Shown piece after piece: positions 18,501 through 28,832 of a DNA stretch of 64,000 nt. Made by a program: the position numbers and the translations under genes. The stretch comes from Sphingomonadales bacterium. Lineage in GTDB: Bacteria > Pseudomonadota > Alphaproteobacteria > Sphingomonadales > Sphingomonadaceae. Each line of letters opens with the position of its first letter. Position 1 is the first letter of the stretch. The stretch spans positions 62,001-126,000 of the forward strand of contig JADKHG010000003.1 of NCBI GenBank assembly GCA_016721875.1. Direction: 5' to 3'. Under the pieces are notes generated by a model. That model worked only from the letters and a program-made list of their open reading frames with translations, ran no database searches and was not told where the DNA came from.

Positions 18501-21500
18501 CAGAGTGCGGTCACGGTCAGCGATCCCATGCTCACACCGGGCTCGACCACCTGTGCAACGCTCGCTCCGGGCGCCACATGCACCCTCACCGGTACCTATG
18601 TCGTCCAGCAGAGCGATGTCGACGCGGGCAAGATTGACAACACCGCTTCGGTCGCCCTCGACCCAGGTCACAACACCGGTCACCGACAGCGTCTCGACCC
18701 CGATCGCAGCAGCGCCTGCGCTCACCCTCGACAAGCAGGCGCCCACCGGCAGCCTCACCGTCGGCTCGACCCTGACCTACACGGTCGTCGCCACCAACGC
18801 GGGCAACATCACCCAGAGTGCGGTCACGGTCAGCGATCCCATGCTCACACCGGGCTCGACCACCTGTGCAACGCTCGCTCCGGGCGCCACATGCACCCTC
18901 ACCGGTACCTATGTCGTCCAGCAGAGCGATGTCGACGCGGGCAAGATTGACAACACCGCTTCGGTCGCCTCGACCCAGGTCACAACACCGGTCACCGACA
19001 GCGTCTCGACCCCGATCGCAGCAGCGCCTGCGCTCACCCTCGACAAGCAGGCGCCCACCGGCAGCCTCACCGTCGGCTCGACCCTGACCTACACGGTCGT
19101 CGCCACCAACGCGGGCAACATCACCCAGAGTGCGGTCACGGTCAGCGATCCCATGCTCACACCGGGCTCGACCACCTGTGCAACGCTCGCTCCGGGCGCC
19201 ACATGCACCCTCACCGGTACCTATGTCGTCCAGCAGAGCGATGTCGACGCGGGCAAGATTGACAACACCGCTTCGGTCGCCTCGACCCAGGTCACAACAC
19301 CGGTCACCGACAGCGTCTCGACCCCGATCGCAGCAGCGCCTGCGCTCACCCTCGACAAGCAGGCGCCCACCGGCAGCCTCACCGTCGGCTCGACCCTGAC
19401 CTACACGGTCGTCGCCACCAACGCGGGCAACATCACCCAGAGTGCGGTCACGGTCAGCGATCCCATGCTCACACCGGGCTCGACCACCTGTGCAACGCTC
19501 GCTCCGGGCGCCACATGCACCCTCACCGGTACCTATGTCGTCCAGCAGAGCGATGTCGACGCGGGCAAGATTGACAACACCGCTTCGGTCGCCTCGACCC
19601 AGGTCACAACACCGGTCACCGACAGCGTCTCGACCCCGATCGCAGCAGCGCCTGCGCTCACCCTCGACAAGCAGGCGCCCACCGGCAGCCTCACCGTCGG
19701 CTCGACCCTGACCTACACGGTCGTCGCCACCAACGCGGGCAACATCACCCAGAGTGCGGTCACGGTCAGCGATCCCATGCTCACACCGGGCTCGACCACC
19801 TGTGCAACGCTCGCTCCGGGCGCCACATGCACCCTCACCGGTACCTATGTCGTCCAGCAGAGCGATGTCGACGCGGGCAAGATTGACAACACCGCTTCGG
19901 TCGCCTCGACCCAGGTCACAACACCGGTCACCGACAGCGTCTCGACCCCGATCGCAGCAGCGCCTGCGCTCACCCTCGACAAGCAGGCGCCCACCGGCAG
20001 CCTCACCGTCGGCTCGACCCTGACCTACACGGTCGTCGCCACCAACGCGGGCAACATCACCCAGAGTGCGGTCACGGTCAGCGATCCCATGCTCACACCG
20101 GGCTCGACCACCTGTGCAACGCTCGCTCCGGGCGCCACATGCACCCTCACCGGTACCTATGTCGTCCAGCAGAGCGATGTCGACGCGGGCAAGATTGACA
20201 ACACCGCTTCGGTCGCCTCGACCCAGGTCACAACACCGGTCACCGACAGCGTCTCGACCCCGATCGCAGCAGCGCCTGCGCTCACCCTCGACAAGCAGGC
20301 GCCCACCGGCAGCCTCACCGTCGGCTCGACCCTGACCTACACGGTCGTCGCCACCAACGCGGGCAACATCACCCAGAGTGCGGTCACGGTCAGCGATCCC
20401 ATGCTCACACCGGGCTCGACCACCTGTGCAACGCTCGCTCCGGGCGCCACATGCACCCTCACCGGTACCTATGTCGTCCAGCAGAGCGATGTCGACGCGG
20501 GCAAGATTGACAACACCGCTTCGGTCGCCTCGACCCAGGTCACAACACCGGTCACCGACAGCGTCTCGACCCCGATCGCAGCAGCGCCTGCGCTCACCCT
20601 CGACAAGCAGGCGCCCACCGGCAGCCTCACCGTCGGCTCGACCCTGACCTACACGGTCGTCGCCACCAACGCGGGCAACATCACCCAGAGTGCGGTCACG
20701 GTCAGCGATCCCATGCTCACACCGGGCTCGACCACCTGTGCAACGCTCGCTCCGGGCGCCACATGCACCCTCACCGGTACCTATGTCGTCCAGCAGAGCG
20801 ATGTCGACGCGGGCAAGATTGACAACACCGCTTCGGTCGCCTCGACCCAGGTCACAACACCGGTCACCGACAGCGTCTCGACCCCGATCGCAGCAGCGCC
20901 TGCGCTCACCCTCGACAAGCAGGCGCCCACCGGCAGCCTCACCGTCGGCTCGACCCTGACCTACACGGTCGTCGCCACCAACGCGGGCAACATCACCCAG
21001 AGTGCGGTCACGGTCAGCGATCCCATGCTCACACCGGGCTCGACCACCTGTGCAACGCTCGCTCCGGGCGCCACATGCACCCTCACCGGTACCTATGTGC
21101 TAACACCGGCAGACGTAAACAGCGGCGCGCTCAACAATACCGCCAGCGTGAGCTCAACCCAGGTCACGACTCCTGTGACCGATAGCGTCTCGACGCCTTT
21201 GGTTCCCGCCCTGATTGCGGCGGTCGATGACAGTGCAACCGGTGTGAACGGCACGACGGGAGCGCCCAATGTGCTCAACGTGCTTGGTGGCGATACGCTG
21301 AACGCTGCGCCTGCGACCACTGCGGGTGTCACCATTGCGGTTGCAAGCGGCAGCAGCGTTCCTGCTGGCCTGACGTTCGATCCGGCAACGGGCAATGTCT
21401 CCGGTCAACCCGAACACCCCTGCTGGTACCTACAGCTTCAACTACACCATCTGCGAAACCCTCAACCCGACCAACTGTGCAACCGCCACCGCAAGTGTGA

Positions 21501-24468
21501 CGGTCGATGCAGCGCCGATCACCGCCACGCCGGACACGGCAACGGGGATCAACGGTGCGACGGGTGGCAATGATGTGGTCAATGCCTACACCAACGACAC
21601 GCTCAATGGTGCGCCGGTCAATCCTGCTGCCATCACCGGCACTGTGCTGACGCCTGCAACGCCGATCAATGGCGGTCCGGTACCGGTGCTTGATCCGGCG
21701 ACGGGTCTGGTCGATGCCTGCTGGCACGCCTGCTGGCAGCTATGTCATCGGCTATCGCATCTGCGAAGCGCTCAACCCGAGCAACTGTGCAGACAGCACC
21801 GTGACGGTTACGGTCGATGCAGCTCCGATTGCGGCGGTCGATGACAGTGCAACCGGTGTGAACGGCACGACGGGAGCGCCCAATGTGCTCAACGTGCTTG
21901 GTAGCGATACGCTTGAACGCTGCGCCTGCGACCACTGCGGGTGTCACCATTGCGGTTGCAAGCGGCAGCAGCGTTCCTGCTGGCCTGACGTTCGATCCGG
22001 CAACGGGCAATGTCTCGGTCAACCCGAACACCCCTGCTGGTACCTACAGCTTCAACTACACCATCTGCGAAACCCTCAACCCGACCAACTGTGCAACCGC
22101 CACCGCAAGTGTGACGGTCGATGCAGCGCCGATCACCGCCACGCCGGACACGGCAACGGGGATCAACGGTGCGACGGGTGGCAATGATGTGGTCAATGCC
22201 TACACCAACGACACGCTCAATGGTGCGCCGGTCAATCCTGCTGCCATCACCGGCACTGTGCTGACGCCTGCAACGCCGATCAATGGCGGTCCGGTACCGG
22301 TGCTTGATCCGGCGACGGGTCTGGTCGATGTGCCTGCTGGCACGCCTGCTGGCAGCTATGTCATCGGCTATCGCATCTGCGAAGCGCTCAACCCGAGCAA
22401 CTGTGCAGACAGCACCGTGACGGTTACGGTCGATGCAGCTCCGATTGCGGCGGTCGATGACAGTGCAACCGGTGTGAACGGCACGACGGGAGCGCCCAAT
22501 GTGCTCAACGTGCTTGGTAGCGATACGCTGAACGCTGCGCCTGCGACCACTGCGGGTGTCACCATTGCGGTTGCAAGCGGCAGCAGCGTTCCTGCTGGCC
22601 TGACGTTCGATCCGGCAACGGGCAATGTCTCGGTCAACCCGAACACCCCTGCTGGTACCTACAGCTTCAACTACACCATCTGCGAAACCCTCAACCCGGC
22701 CAACTGTGCAACCGCCACCGCAAGTGTGACTGTGGCTCCGCCGCTGACCACATTGTCCGGTATCGTCTTCGACGACATCAACTATGACGATGTCATTCAG
22801 CCGGACGAACCGTTGCGCGCGGGTTGGACAGTCGAGGTGGTTCGCGACGGCGTGGTGATCGGCTCTGCGGTTACCGATGCCAATGGCGCCTACACCATCA
22901 CCAATCTGCCTAGCGGACCGGGATACGAAGTGCGGTTCAGTGCACCAGGAAGCAACGTTGTGTACAACGTGATTGAAGATGTCACGCTGACCAACGATGC
23001 GACCGTAAACCTGAACCTTCCGATTGATCCTTCGGGCGTCTTCTACAATGCGGTTACACGCGAGCCCGTCTCAGGTGTCGTTGCAACGCTCGTCGATCGT
23101 AACGGAACCCCGTTGCCGCTGGCATGCTTCATCGATGGCTCGCAGCAAAACCAGCTGACTGGAGCGACAGGTCAATATCGCTTCGATCTGGTTCCAGGAG
23201 CTGCCGCGCAGTGCCCCGTTGGCGAAGCAAATTATCGCATCGCCTTCACGGCTCCCTCGGGCTACTCATCGGGAATCTCCACGATATTGCTGCCCGAACC
23301 GACAGCACTGGACCCAACTGGTCTTGGCAACCCCGTTACCGTGGTATCTACGGCAACTGCGCCGCAGGCAGGTCAGCCAACGACCTATTATCTGGACTTC
23401 ACTTTGGCGTCTGGCGATCCGCATGTGGTCAACAACCATATCCCGCTTGATCCCTTCCTGACCCGCGTGCCTTTGATTGTTACCAAGACGACACCAGAGC
23501 GTTCGGTCAGCGTGGGTGACATCGTGCCCTACACCATCACCGTGCGGAATACAGAATCGGTGTTGCGGGCTGGTGTGACAGTCAATGACATCCCACCCGC
23601 TGGCTTCCGCTATGTCGCTGGCAGTGCACGGGTCAATGGAGCGGCTGTAGAACCAACTGTCAGTGACCGCCTGTTGAGCTGGCCCGGCCAGACAATACCG
23701 GCAAACGGATCGGTACGCTATGACCTGGTTATGGTCGTCGGTGCCGGGGTGACGCAGGGCGAAAAAGTCAACACTGCACTATCGCGTGATAGCGGCGGCA
23801 GGGAAATTTCGAACCGGGGAACCGCAGTAGTGTCTATCGTTGCCAGCCAGATTTTCGATTGCTCGGAATTGATTGGCAAGGTTTTCGATGACCTTGATCG
23901 TGACGGCTATCAGGATGAAGGTGAGCGCGGAATCCCGAATGTCCGTCTGGCAACAGTGAATGGCCAGTTGGTCACCACCGATGCTCAGGGTCGCTATCAC
24001 ATCGCCTGTGCGGCAGCGCCAGATGCCCGGATCGGTTCGAACTTCGTGTTGAAGATTGATACCCGGACCCTGCCCGCCGGCTATGCGCCGACCCAGGACA
24101 ATCCGCAGTCGATCCGCCTGACACGCGGCAAGATGGGTGAGCTGAACTTTGGCGCGGCGGCTATCCAGCGGACAGTCATCACGTTGAACAGCGATGCCTT
24201 CGACGCAAACGGTGCGCTGAAAAATCAGTTCGCCGAAGCCCTGAAGCAATTGCCGATCCAAGTCGCTGGTGATCGTCCCGAGGTCATACTGGAATACCGG
24301 TTGACTGCGGGCGAAGAGTCCGGCGTCGCGGAAAAGCGGCTTGCCGCAATGGCCGATCAAATTCGTCAATCCTTTGCCGTTGCCGACGCAAATGCCAAGC
24401 GGGACCGCCGTCTGCCAGCCGTCGAAATGACAATCAGCCGCGCCGAAAGCGCTTCGGGGCGGGAGTAA
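12509..24468 (+). CDS. Giant repetitive surface protein, main body (frame broken by many indels)
   Basis: This is a composite of several open segments (12491-14722, 14765-16282, 18505-21573, 21883-24468 and shorter ones) that share one repeat register. In order: a signal-peptide-like stretch ending APVTAQAQ; the last strand of a DUF11 domain; a complete DUF11; a spacer domain; one diverged and then 24 near-identical 104-residue DUF11-type units (13730-21207); 205-residue Ig-like double repeats (21214-22735). Then come an SdrD-B-like domain (SGIVFDDINYDDVIQPDEP), another DUF11 (VTKTTPERSVSVGDIVPYTITV) and a second SdrD-B-like domain with a Ca-binding-like DDLDRDGYQDEGERG. The last ~95 residues, VITLNSDAFDANGALKNQF onward, resemble a degenerate OmpA-like domain. 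If each repeat is restored to 312 bp, and the gene is joined to 10908, the total is 13,572 bases, divisible by three. Probably a surface adhesin; the partner barrel gene follows 6 bp later. Confidence 0.7.
13730..21207 (+). repeat. 24-copy tandem array of a 312-bp coding unit
   Basis: Each unit encodes 104 residues beginning APALTLDKQAPTGSLTVG and ending DSVSTPIAA. A landmark GTG inside the unit recurs at 13836, 14146, 14455, 14765, 15075, 15387, 15699, 16012, 16325, 16636, 16948, 17258, 17569, 17881, 18194, 18505, 18818 and then every 312 bases to 21002, giving 24 copies. Copies 17-23 (18712-20895) look identical by eye. Copies 1-16 carry one- or two-base indels and few substitutions. Copy 15 (about 18088-18398) has a real-looking cluster of changes (ATNESNITQSADTVSD). 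The last unit diverges after TGTYV into LTPADVNSGALNN, marking the 3' end of recent amplification. Confidence 0.95.
21214..22735 (+). repeat. 615-bp double-domain repeat, 2.5 copies
   Basis: Two alternating Ig-like modules repeat with a 205-residue period. Module A is 101 residues from IAAVDDSATGVNGTTGAP to the next DAAP. Module B is 104 residues from ITATPDTATGINGATGGND. The order is A-B-A-B-A, with module A beginning at 21214, 21828 and 22444. The spacings 614 and 616 reflect small indels: an extra C near 21411, two bases missing near 21716 and an extra T near 21911. Each module has a conserved ICE(T/A)LNP(T/S)NCA pair of cysteines, which suggests one disulfide per domain after export. Confidence 0.9.
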
Positions 24469-24473
24469 AGACT

Positions 24474-27400
24474 ATGACCAAATCACATCATAAAATTGTC
24501 GCTGGTAAAATGCTCGGCGCGTCCGCAATCTCTCTGATCATAGGTCTGACAGGTGTCGGAAACGCCAATGCGCAAGAAGCGGGGAGTGCCGTTGCGGCAA
24601 TCGGTTCAGCGACAGGCACCGTTGTCGCTTTTCAAATCCTGCCGGAAGGCAGCGACCGTCAGGTTGATCCCTTCAACATTGAAGCCAAAGCCGATTCGCT
24701 GGTTGCTACTCCGGTCCTGAGTGTCGGTTTGGTCGACAGCGTTCAAACCGTAGTTCGCGGTGAAGAAGCCCGTTTTGTCGGCTATAACAACTATCCCTCC
24801 TATGTAAGTCGTGCGGAAATTTGCATTCACGCCGAAGGACAATCGGCGGATGCCACTCCGCTCGCAACCGTACCACTCGATTCCAATGGCGTTGCCATTT
24901 GGCGCACTCCTGCTGATTTGCCCGAAAATTTATGGTATAATTTGCGCGTATATGATGCCCAAGGCCGTTTCGACGAAACCCGCGGCCAAATATTGAAGTT
25001 GCTGGATAAAGCGCCCGCCGAAGCCGAGAAACCGACACGTCCCGAATTTGGTTCGGTAGACGAAGCACAAAGGCGCAATATCCCGGTTCGGGGTGTGATG
25101 CTGGATGTTTCGGGTGCAAATTTGGCGTCGGGCGATGTCGCCCGGATTGATGGGCTTGCCATACCAGCTGATGACAAAGGCCATTTTGCCGCGCGACTGA
25201 TTGTGCCGCGCGAAGCAGCCCATGTTCGCGTTTCTGTGGAACGCAATGGAACCGAAATTCACTCGACCACCCGCAGTTTTGTTGTTCCGCGCAATGAATG
25301 GTTCGTCGTTGGTCAGGGTGACATCACCTTTGGAACGACCTCGTCCAAAGGTCCGGCAAGCGAAGTCAGTGGTGACACACTAACCAATGGGGATTTTGCC
25401 ATTGGCCGGGCGGCATTTTACGCCAAAGGTGTGGTCGCCAACGAAGTTCAGGTCACCGCAGCACTCGACACAGGTGAGGCCAGACTGAAAGACATTTTCA
25501 GCAATCTTGATCGCAAAGATCCACGTCAACTGTTCCGGCGGCTCGACAGCGATCAATATTATCCCACCTACGGCGATGATTCGACATTGGTCGAAGACGC
25601 GCCAACCCAGGGTCGGTTCTATTTCCGGGCGAAACGCCAAGATAGCCAAATCATGTTTGGCAATTTCTCGACTGCCATTCAGGGTGCTGAGCTCGCCCAG
25701 CTGGACCGCGGTCTGTTCGGTGGCCTGTTCGATTATCGCAGCAGCGCAACCACTAACTTTGGCGAACGCAAGACGCAGGTCACCGCCTTCGCTTCCGATC
25801 CCGGCACAATTCCGGGGCGCGATGAATTTCGCGGCACGGGCGGTTCGCTCTATTACCTGAAACGGCAGGATGTTTCGGTCGGTTCGGAGCGTCTGCGCAT
25901 CGAAATACGCGACCGCAATACCGGAGTCGTGCTGGAATCAAGCGAACTGCATCCGCAGGAAGATTATGACTTTGATCCGTTCCAGGGTCGGGTCACGCTG
26001 TTGCGTCCGCTTTCGTCCTACGCGACAACAACTGAAACAGTGCGCACAGGCGCGTCGTCTGGCAACATCCCCGTGCTGGTTGTCCGATACGAATATTCAC
26101 CAGCGGTGGGAAGCCTGTCGGGCTATACAATCGGTGGTCGCGGTACACAGTGGCTGGGTGATCTGGTTCGCCTTGGCGTCACCGCACAACGCGAAACCCT
26201 CGACTCAGCAGATCAAACCCTGATCGCGGGCGATGCAATGCTGCGTTTGACAGCGGGTACCTATCTCAAAGCCGAATTGGCGCAAACCGACGGTCCCGGC
26301 TTCGGCCAATCTGCGTCGATCGACGGAGGTCTGAACTTCACCGATACCGCCGCCGTTGGCCTTCGCGGAATCAAAGCAAAAGCCTGGCGTACAGAAGGCG
26401 CGGTCAATATCGCCGAACTGCAAAAGGTTTCGGGTGACCGAGGCAAGATTCGCGGATTTTATGAGCATTTCGATGCCGGCTTCAGCTCTGTCGGACGCCT
26501 GATGACCAGCGAAACCGAACGCTGGGGCGTCGGTGGCAATCTGCCGCTTGGTACCACAACGGATATCGTTTTTGCGTGGGACGAGCTTGCCAGTGCCGAT
26601 ACTGGTCGCAGTCGCACCGGAACGGCCGATCTGTCGCAGAAGTTGGGCGTCGGACTGACCGGAAAGCTTGGCTTGCGCCTTGAAGATCGTGTGCCGAACC
26701 AGCTTTACAACAGTGTTCAGTCCGGCCGCCGGATCGATGCAGCCGTCGAAATCGCCTATGACGATCCATCGACAAATTGGGGGGTCCATGCTTTCGGCCA
26801 GGGAACGCTGGAGCGCGATGCGGGTCGTTTGGCAAACAACCGGATCGGAATAGGCGCAAAAGCAACGCTTACCGAGCGCCTCAGCGCATCGGGCGAGGCC
26901 TCTGTCGGAACCGGTGGATTGGGCCTTGATCTGAAACTGAACCACAAGCTCGATACCGATTCCGAAGCTTATGTCGGATATCGCCTGGATGCGGATCGCA
27001 CTGATATCGGACTGTCACCGCAGAATCTGTTTGGACAGAATGAACGCGGCACCTTCACCGTTGGTGCACGCCGTCGCTTTTCCGATTCGCTTGCGATGCA
27101 CGGCGAACAGCGCCTTGGCCATGGGGGTACCGCCCCAAGCCTGATCCGTTCATATGGCCTGGAATTCACCCCGGACAAGCATTTCTCCGTCAATGGTGCG
27201 ATAGAAAATGGCCGGATAGACGATGCTACGTCGGGGGTCATCAAGCGCACCGCCGCCTCGTTGACCGTTGGTTATACAACCGACAAAGTTCGCGCCGGTT
27301 CGGGTGTCGAACTGCGCTCGGATCGGGGCGCTGGCCGCCAGCAAACCGTCTGGTTGTTCCGCAACTCGGTGGATTATGCAGTCGATCCTGACTGGCGTGC

Positions 27401-27980
27401 AATTGGCAGGTTGAATTTTGCCTTTGCTGATGAAGGCAGCCCGTCGGTCAACGCCGCCAACTTCGTCGAAGGTGTCGTCGGCATGGCGTTCCGCCCTGTC
27501 GAAAACGAGCGGGTCAATGGCCTTGTGCGCCTGACTTATTTCCGCGACCTTGGCCCGATTGGTCAGGTGACCGGTGGCGGGACGACCGAATCGCCGAAAC
27601 AGATCAGCAAGGTCGCGAATATCGACTTCAATTTCGATTTGTCCGAGCGGCTGACTTTGGGTCTCAAATATGGCTATCGTCAGGGTAAAGTCTCGCTCGG
27701 CCGGAACAGCGATACCTATGTGAAAAGCGACACCCATCTCGGGGTCGCCCGCCTGAACTATCGGGTCGCTCGCAATTGGGATGTGCTGGGCGAAGTCCGC
27801 TATCTCTCAACCCCGCTCGCAGACAGCAACCGCTGGGGCTTGCTCGGCGCGATTTACCGGCATCTTGGCGACAATGTTAAAATCGGCGTTGGCTACGGCA
27901 CGTCGAAATATTCCGATGACCTGACAGATCAAAGCTATTCAAGCCGCGGTCCGTTCATTAACCTGTTGGGCAAATACTAA
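24474..27980 (+). CDS. Outer-membrane beta-barrel protein paired with the giant surface protein
   Basis: This intact 1,168-residue protein has a signal peptide (residues 1-33, cleaved near GNANA-QEAG). Residues about 35-290 look like Ig-like or surface-associated beta domains, with NLWYNLRVYDAQGRFDETRG and repeated Arg/Val-rich strands. From about 290 to the end it shows alternating-polarity amphipathic strands, many GxG turns and a C-terminus ending in aromatic Tyr (FINLLGKY), as in outer-membrane barrels. I see no TonB box or POTRA domains, so it is neither a clear TonB receptor nor an Omp85/TpsB transporter. It starts 6 bases after the giant gene behind GGGAG, so the two are co-translated. 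Role inferred: anchor or export partner for the surface protein. Confidence 0.7.
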   Translation: MTKSHHKIVAGKMLGASAISLIIGLTGVGNANAQEAGSAVAAIGSATGTVVAFQILPEGSDRQVDPFNIEAKADSLVATPVLSVGLVDSVQTVVRGEEARFVGYNNYPSYVSRAEICIHAEGQSADATPLATVPLDSNGVAIWRTPADLPENLWYNLRVYDAQGRFDETRGQILKLLDKAPAEAEKPTRPEFGSVDEAQRRNIPVRGVMLDVSGANLASGDVARIDGLAIPADDKGHFAARLIVPREAAHVRVSVERNGTEIHSTTRSFVVPRNEWFVVGQGDITFGTTSSKGPASEVSGDTLTNGDFAIGRAAFYAKGVVANEVQVTAALDTGEARLKDIFSNLDRKDPRQLFRRLDSDQYYPTYGDDSTLVEDAPTQGRFYFRAKRQDSQIMFGNFSTAIQGAELAQLDRGLFGGLFDYRSSATTNFGERKTQVTAFASDPGTIPGRDEFRGTGGSLYYLKRQDVSVGSERLRIEIRDRNTGVVLESSELHPQEDYDFDPFQGRVTLLRPLSSYATTTETVRTGASSGNIPVLVVRYEYSPAVGSLSGYTIGGRGTQWLGDLVRLGVTAQRETLDSADQTLIAGDAMLRLTAGTYLKAELAQTDGPGFGQSASIDGGLNFTDTAAVGLRGIKAKAWRTEGAVNIAELQKVSGDRGKIRGFYEHFDAGFSSVGRLMTSETERWGVGGNLPLGTTTDIVFAWDELASADTGRSRTGTADLSQKLGVGLTGKLGLRLEDRVPNQLYNSVQSGRRIDAAVEIAYDDPSTNWGVHAFGQGTLERDAGRLANNRIGIGAKATLTERLSASGEASVGTGGLGLDLKLNHKLDTDSEAYVGYRLDADRTDIGLSPQNLFGQNERGTFTVGARRRFSDSLAMHGEQRLGHGGTAPSLIRSYGLEFTPDKHFSVNGAIENGRIDDATSGVIKRTAASLTVGYTTDKVRAGSGVELRSDRGAGRQQTVWLFRNSVDYAVDPDWRAIGRLNFAFADEGSPSVNAANFVEGVVGMAFRPVENERVNGLVRLTYFRDLGPIGQVTGGGTTESPKQISKVANIDFNFDLSERLTLGLKYGYRQGKVSLGRNSDTYVKSDTHLGVARLNYRVARNWDVLGEVRYLSTPLADSNRWGLLGAIYRHLGDNVKIGVGYGTSKYSDDLTDQSYSSRGPFINLLGKY

Positions 27981-28010
27981 GCTCGCTGATAAACCTTAAG
28001 CTAGGTTGTA

Positions 28011-28057
28011 AAAAAAGTCAGGCGAACCGCCCAAATGGGAGTTCGCCTGACTTTTTT
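28011..28057. terminator. Bidirectional rho-independent terminator
   Basis: A perfect 17-bp inverted repeat (AAAAAAGTCAGGCGAAC and its complement at 28041-28057) with a 13-base loop gives an A-run before and a T-run after the GC stem. It lies between two convergent genes and should terminate both the outer-membrane protein transcript and the minus-strand gene at 28104. Confidence 0.95.
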
Positions 28058-28103
28058 GATTAAACCTAGCCGATTTATGCTGAACTAATTTGAGGTCGTC
28101 ACT

Positions 28104-28655
28104 TTAATGCGCCGCGCCGCTTCCGATTTCGACCTTTTCGACCCATTCCGGGAAGAATTGCGGTGCGCGTTTTGACCAGCCAGGGGCTGTTGCCACAGCT
28201 TCGCTGATCGATTGCAACAGATGTTTGCGCCGCTCAGGTTGCAAATGCGGCATCGAAGCCGCTGCGCAGAAGGCAGAGGGGAGCCAAGGACGCGCTTCTG
28301 CGCCGACCAAACGTTCGTACAGGAAACGATAGGCACCAAAACCGTCCAGCCGTCCCTGCCCCAGATCGAAGGCCGAAACAGAGATCAAAGGGGCCATGAA
28401 GGGCTCAGCGTCGCTGATCGCGCTCGAATCGGGGATCAACGCGCGGATTTCAGGCAAGCGATCATAAAAGCTGTATTGTGCGTTGATGCTTGCCGCCTCG
28501 ACCATCTCGCGACCAAAGCTCGATCGCATCCTTGCGATCAAAGGCGACGTCCAGCGAACGGCGGATATAGCGCTGTGCCCCGCTGCGAAGCTCGCAAATT
28601 CCTTGATTTCCGAGAGAGTGAGCAGTCCCGGTGCAGATCCGTTTCCGTTTGTCAT
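28104..28655 (-). CDS. Hypothetical protein
   Basis: This 183-residue protein matches no family I know. It has a Ser/Gly-rich start (MTNGNGSAPGLLTLSEIKEF), a central segment YSFYDRLPEIRALIPDSSAISDAEPFMAPLISVSAFDLGQGR, and a Trp-containing C-terminus (PGWSKRAPQFFPEWVEKVEIG). No signal peptide or membrane helix is evident, so it is probably cytosolic and mostly helical. ATGs at 28697 and 28670 are possible starts; 28655 is preferred because GGGGG lies about 9 bases before it. It stands alone, convergent with the surface-protein locus and divergent from the sensor kinase. Confidence 0.6.
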   Translation of the reverse strand: MTNGNGSAPGLLTLSEIKEFASFAAGHSAISAVRWTSPLIARMRSSFGREMVEAASINAQYSFYDRLPEIRALIPDSSAISDAEPFMAPLISVSAFDLGQGRLDGFGAYRFLYERLVGAEARPWLPSAFCAAASMPHLQPERRKHLLQSISEAVATAPGWSKRAPQFFPEWVEKVEIGSGAAH

Positions 28656-28832
28656 CACATACGCCCCCATTTTGCGTCTGATACAACATTCGCACAAATA
28701 TGGTTACCGGCTTGTTAACGAAATTGCATTTCGTGCATAGGAGCGGCTGTTCGATCAATGCCATTGCAAATTCGACAAGCTGTGTTCAACGGGGGCTGTT
28801 ATGTATCCGGTTTCGCCTAATCATTGGTTGCA

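Noticed and set aside
15075..20959. Repeated 89-residue Arg/Ser/Pro-rich ORFs beginning MRSRSAIPCSH in the array
   Set aside because: They are the same array read out of frame; composition is artefactual and none has a ribosome site or domain.
13730..21207. CRISPR array or satellite DNA
   Set aside because: The repeats are 312 bp, directly abutting and in a protein-coding register with conserved domain ends; there are no unique spacers and no cas genes.
24474..27980. TpsB/Omp85-type two-partner secretion pore
   Set aside because: No POTRA repeats or Omp85 motif were visible, and the partner has no TPS-type N-terminal domain, so I call it only an outer-membrane barrel.
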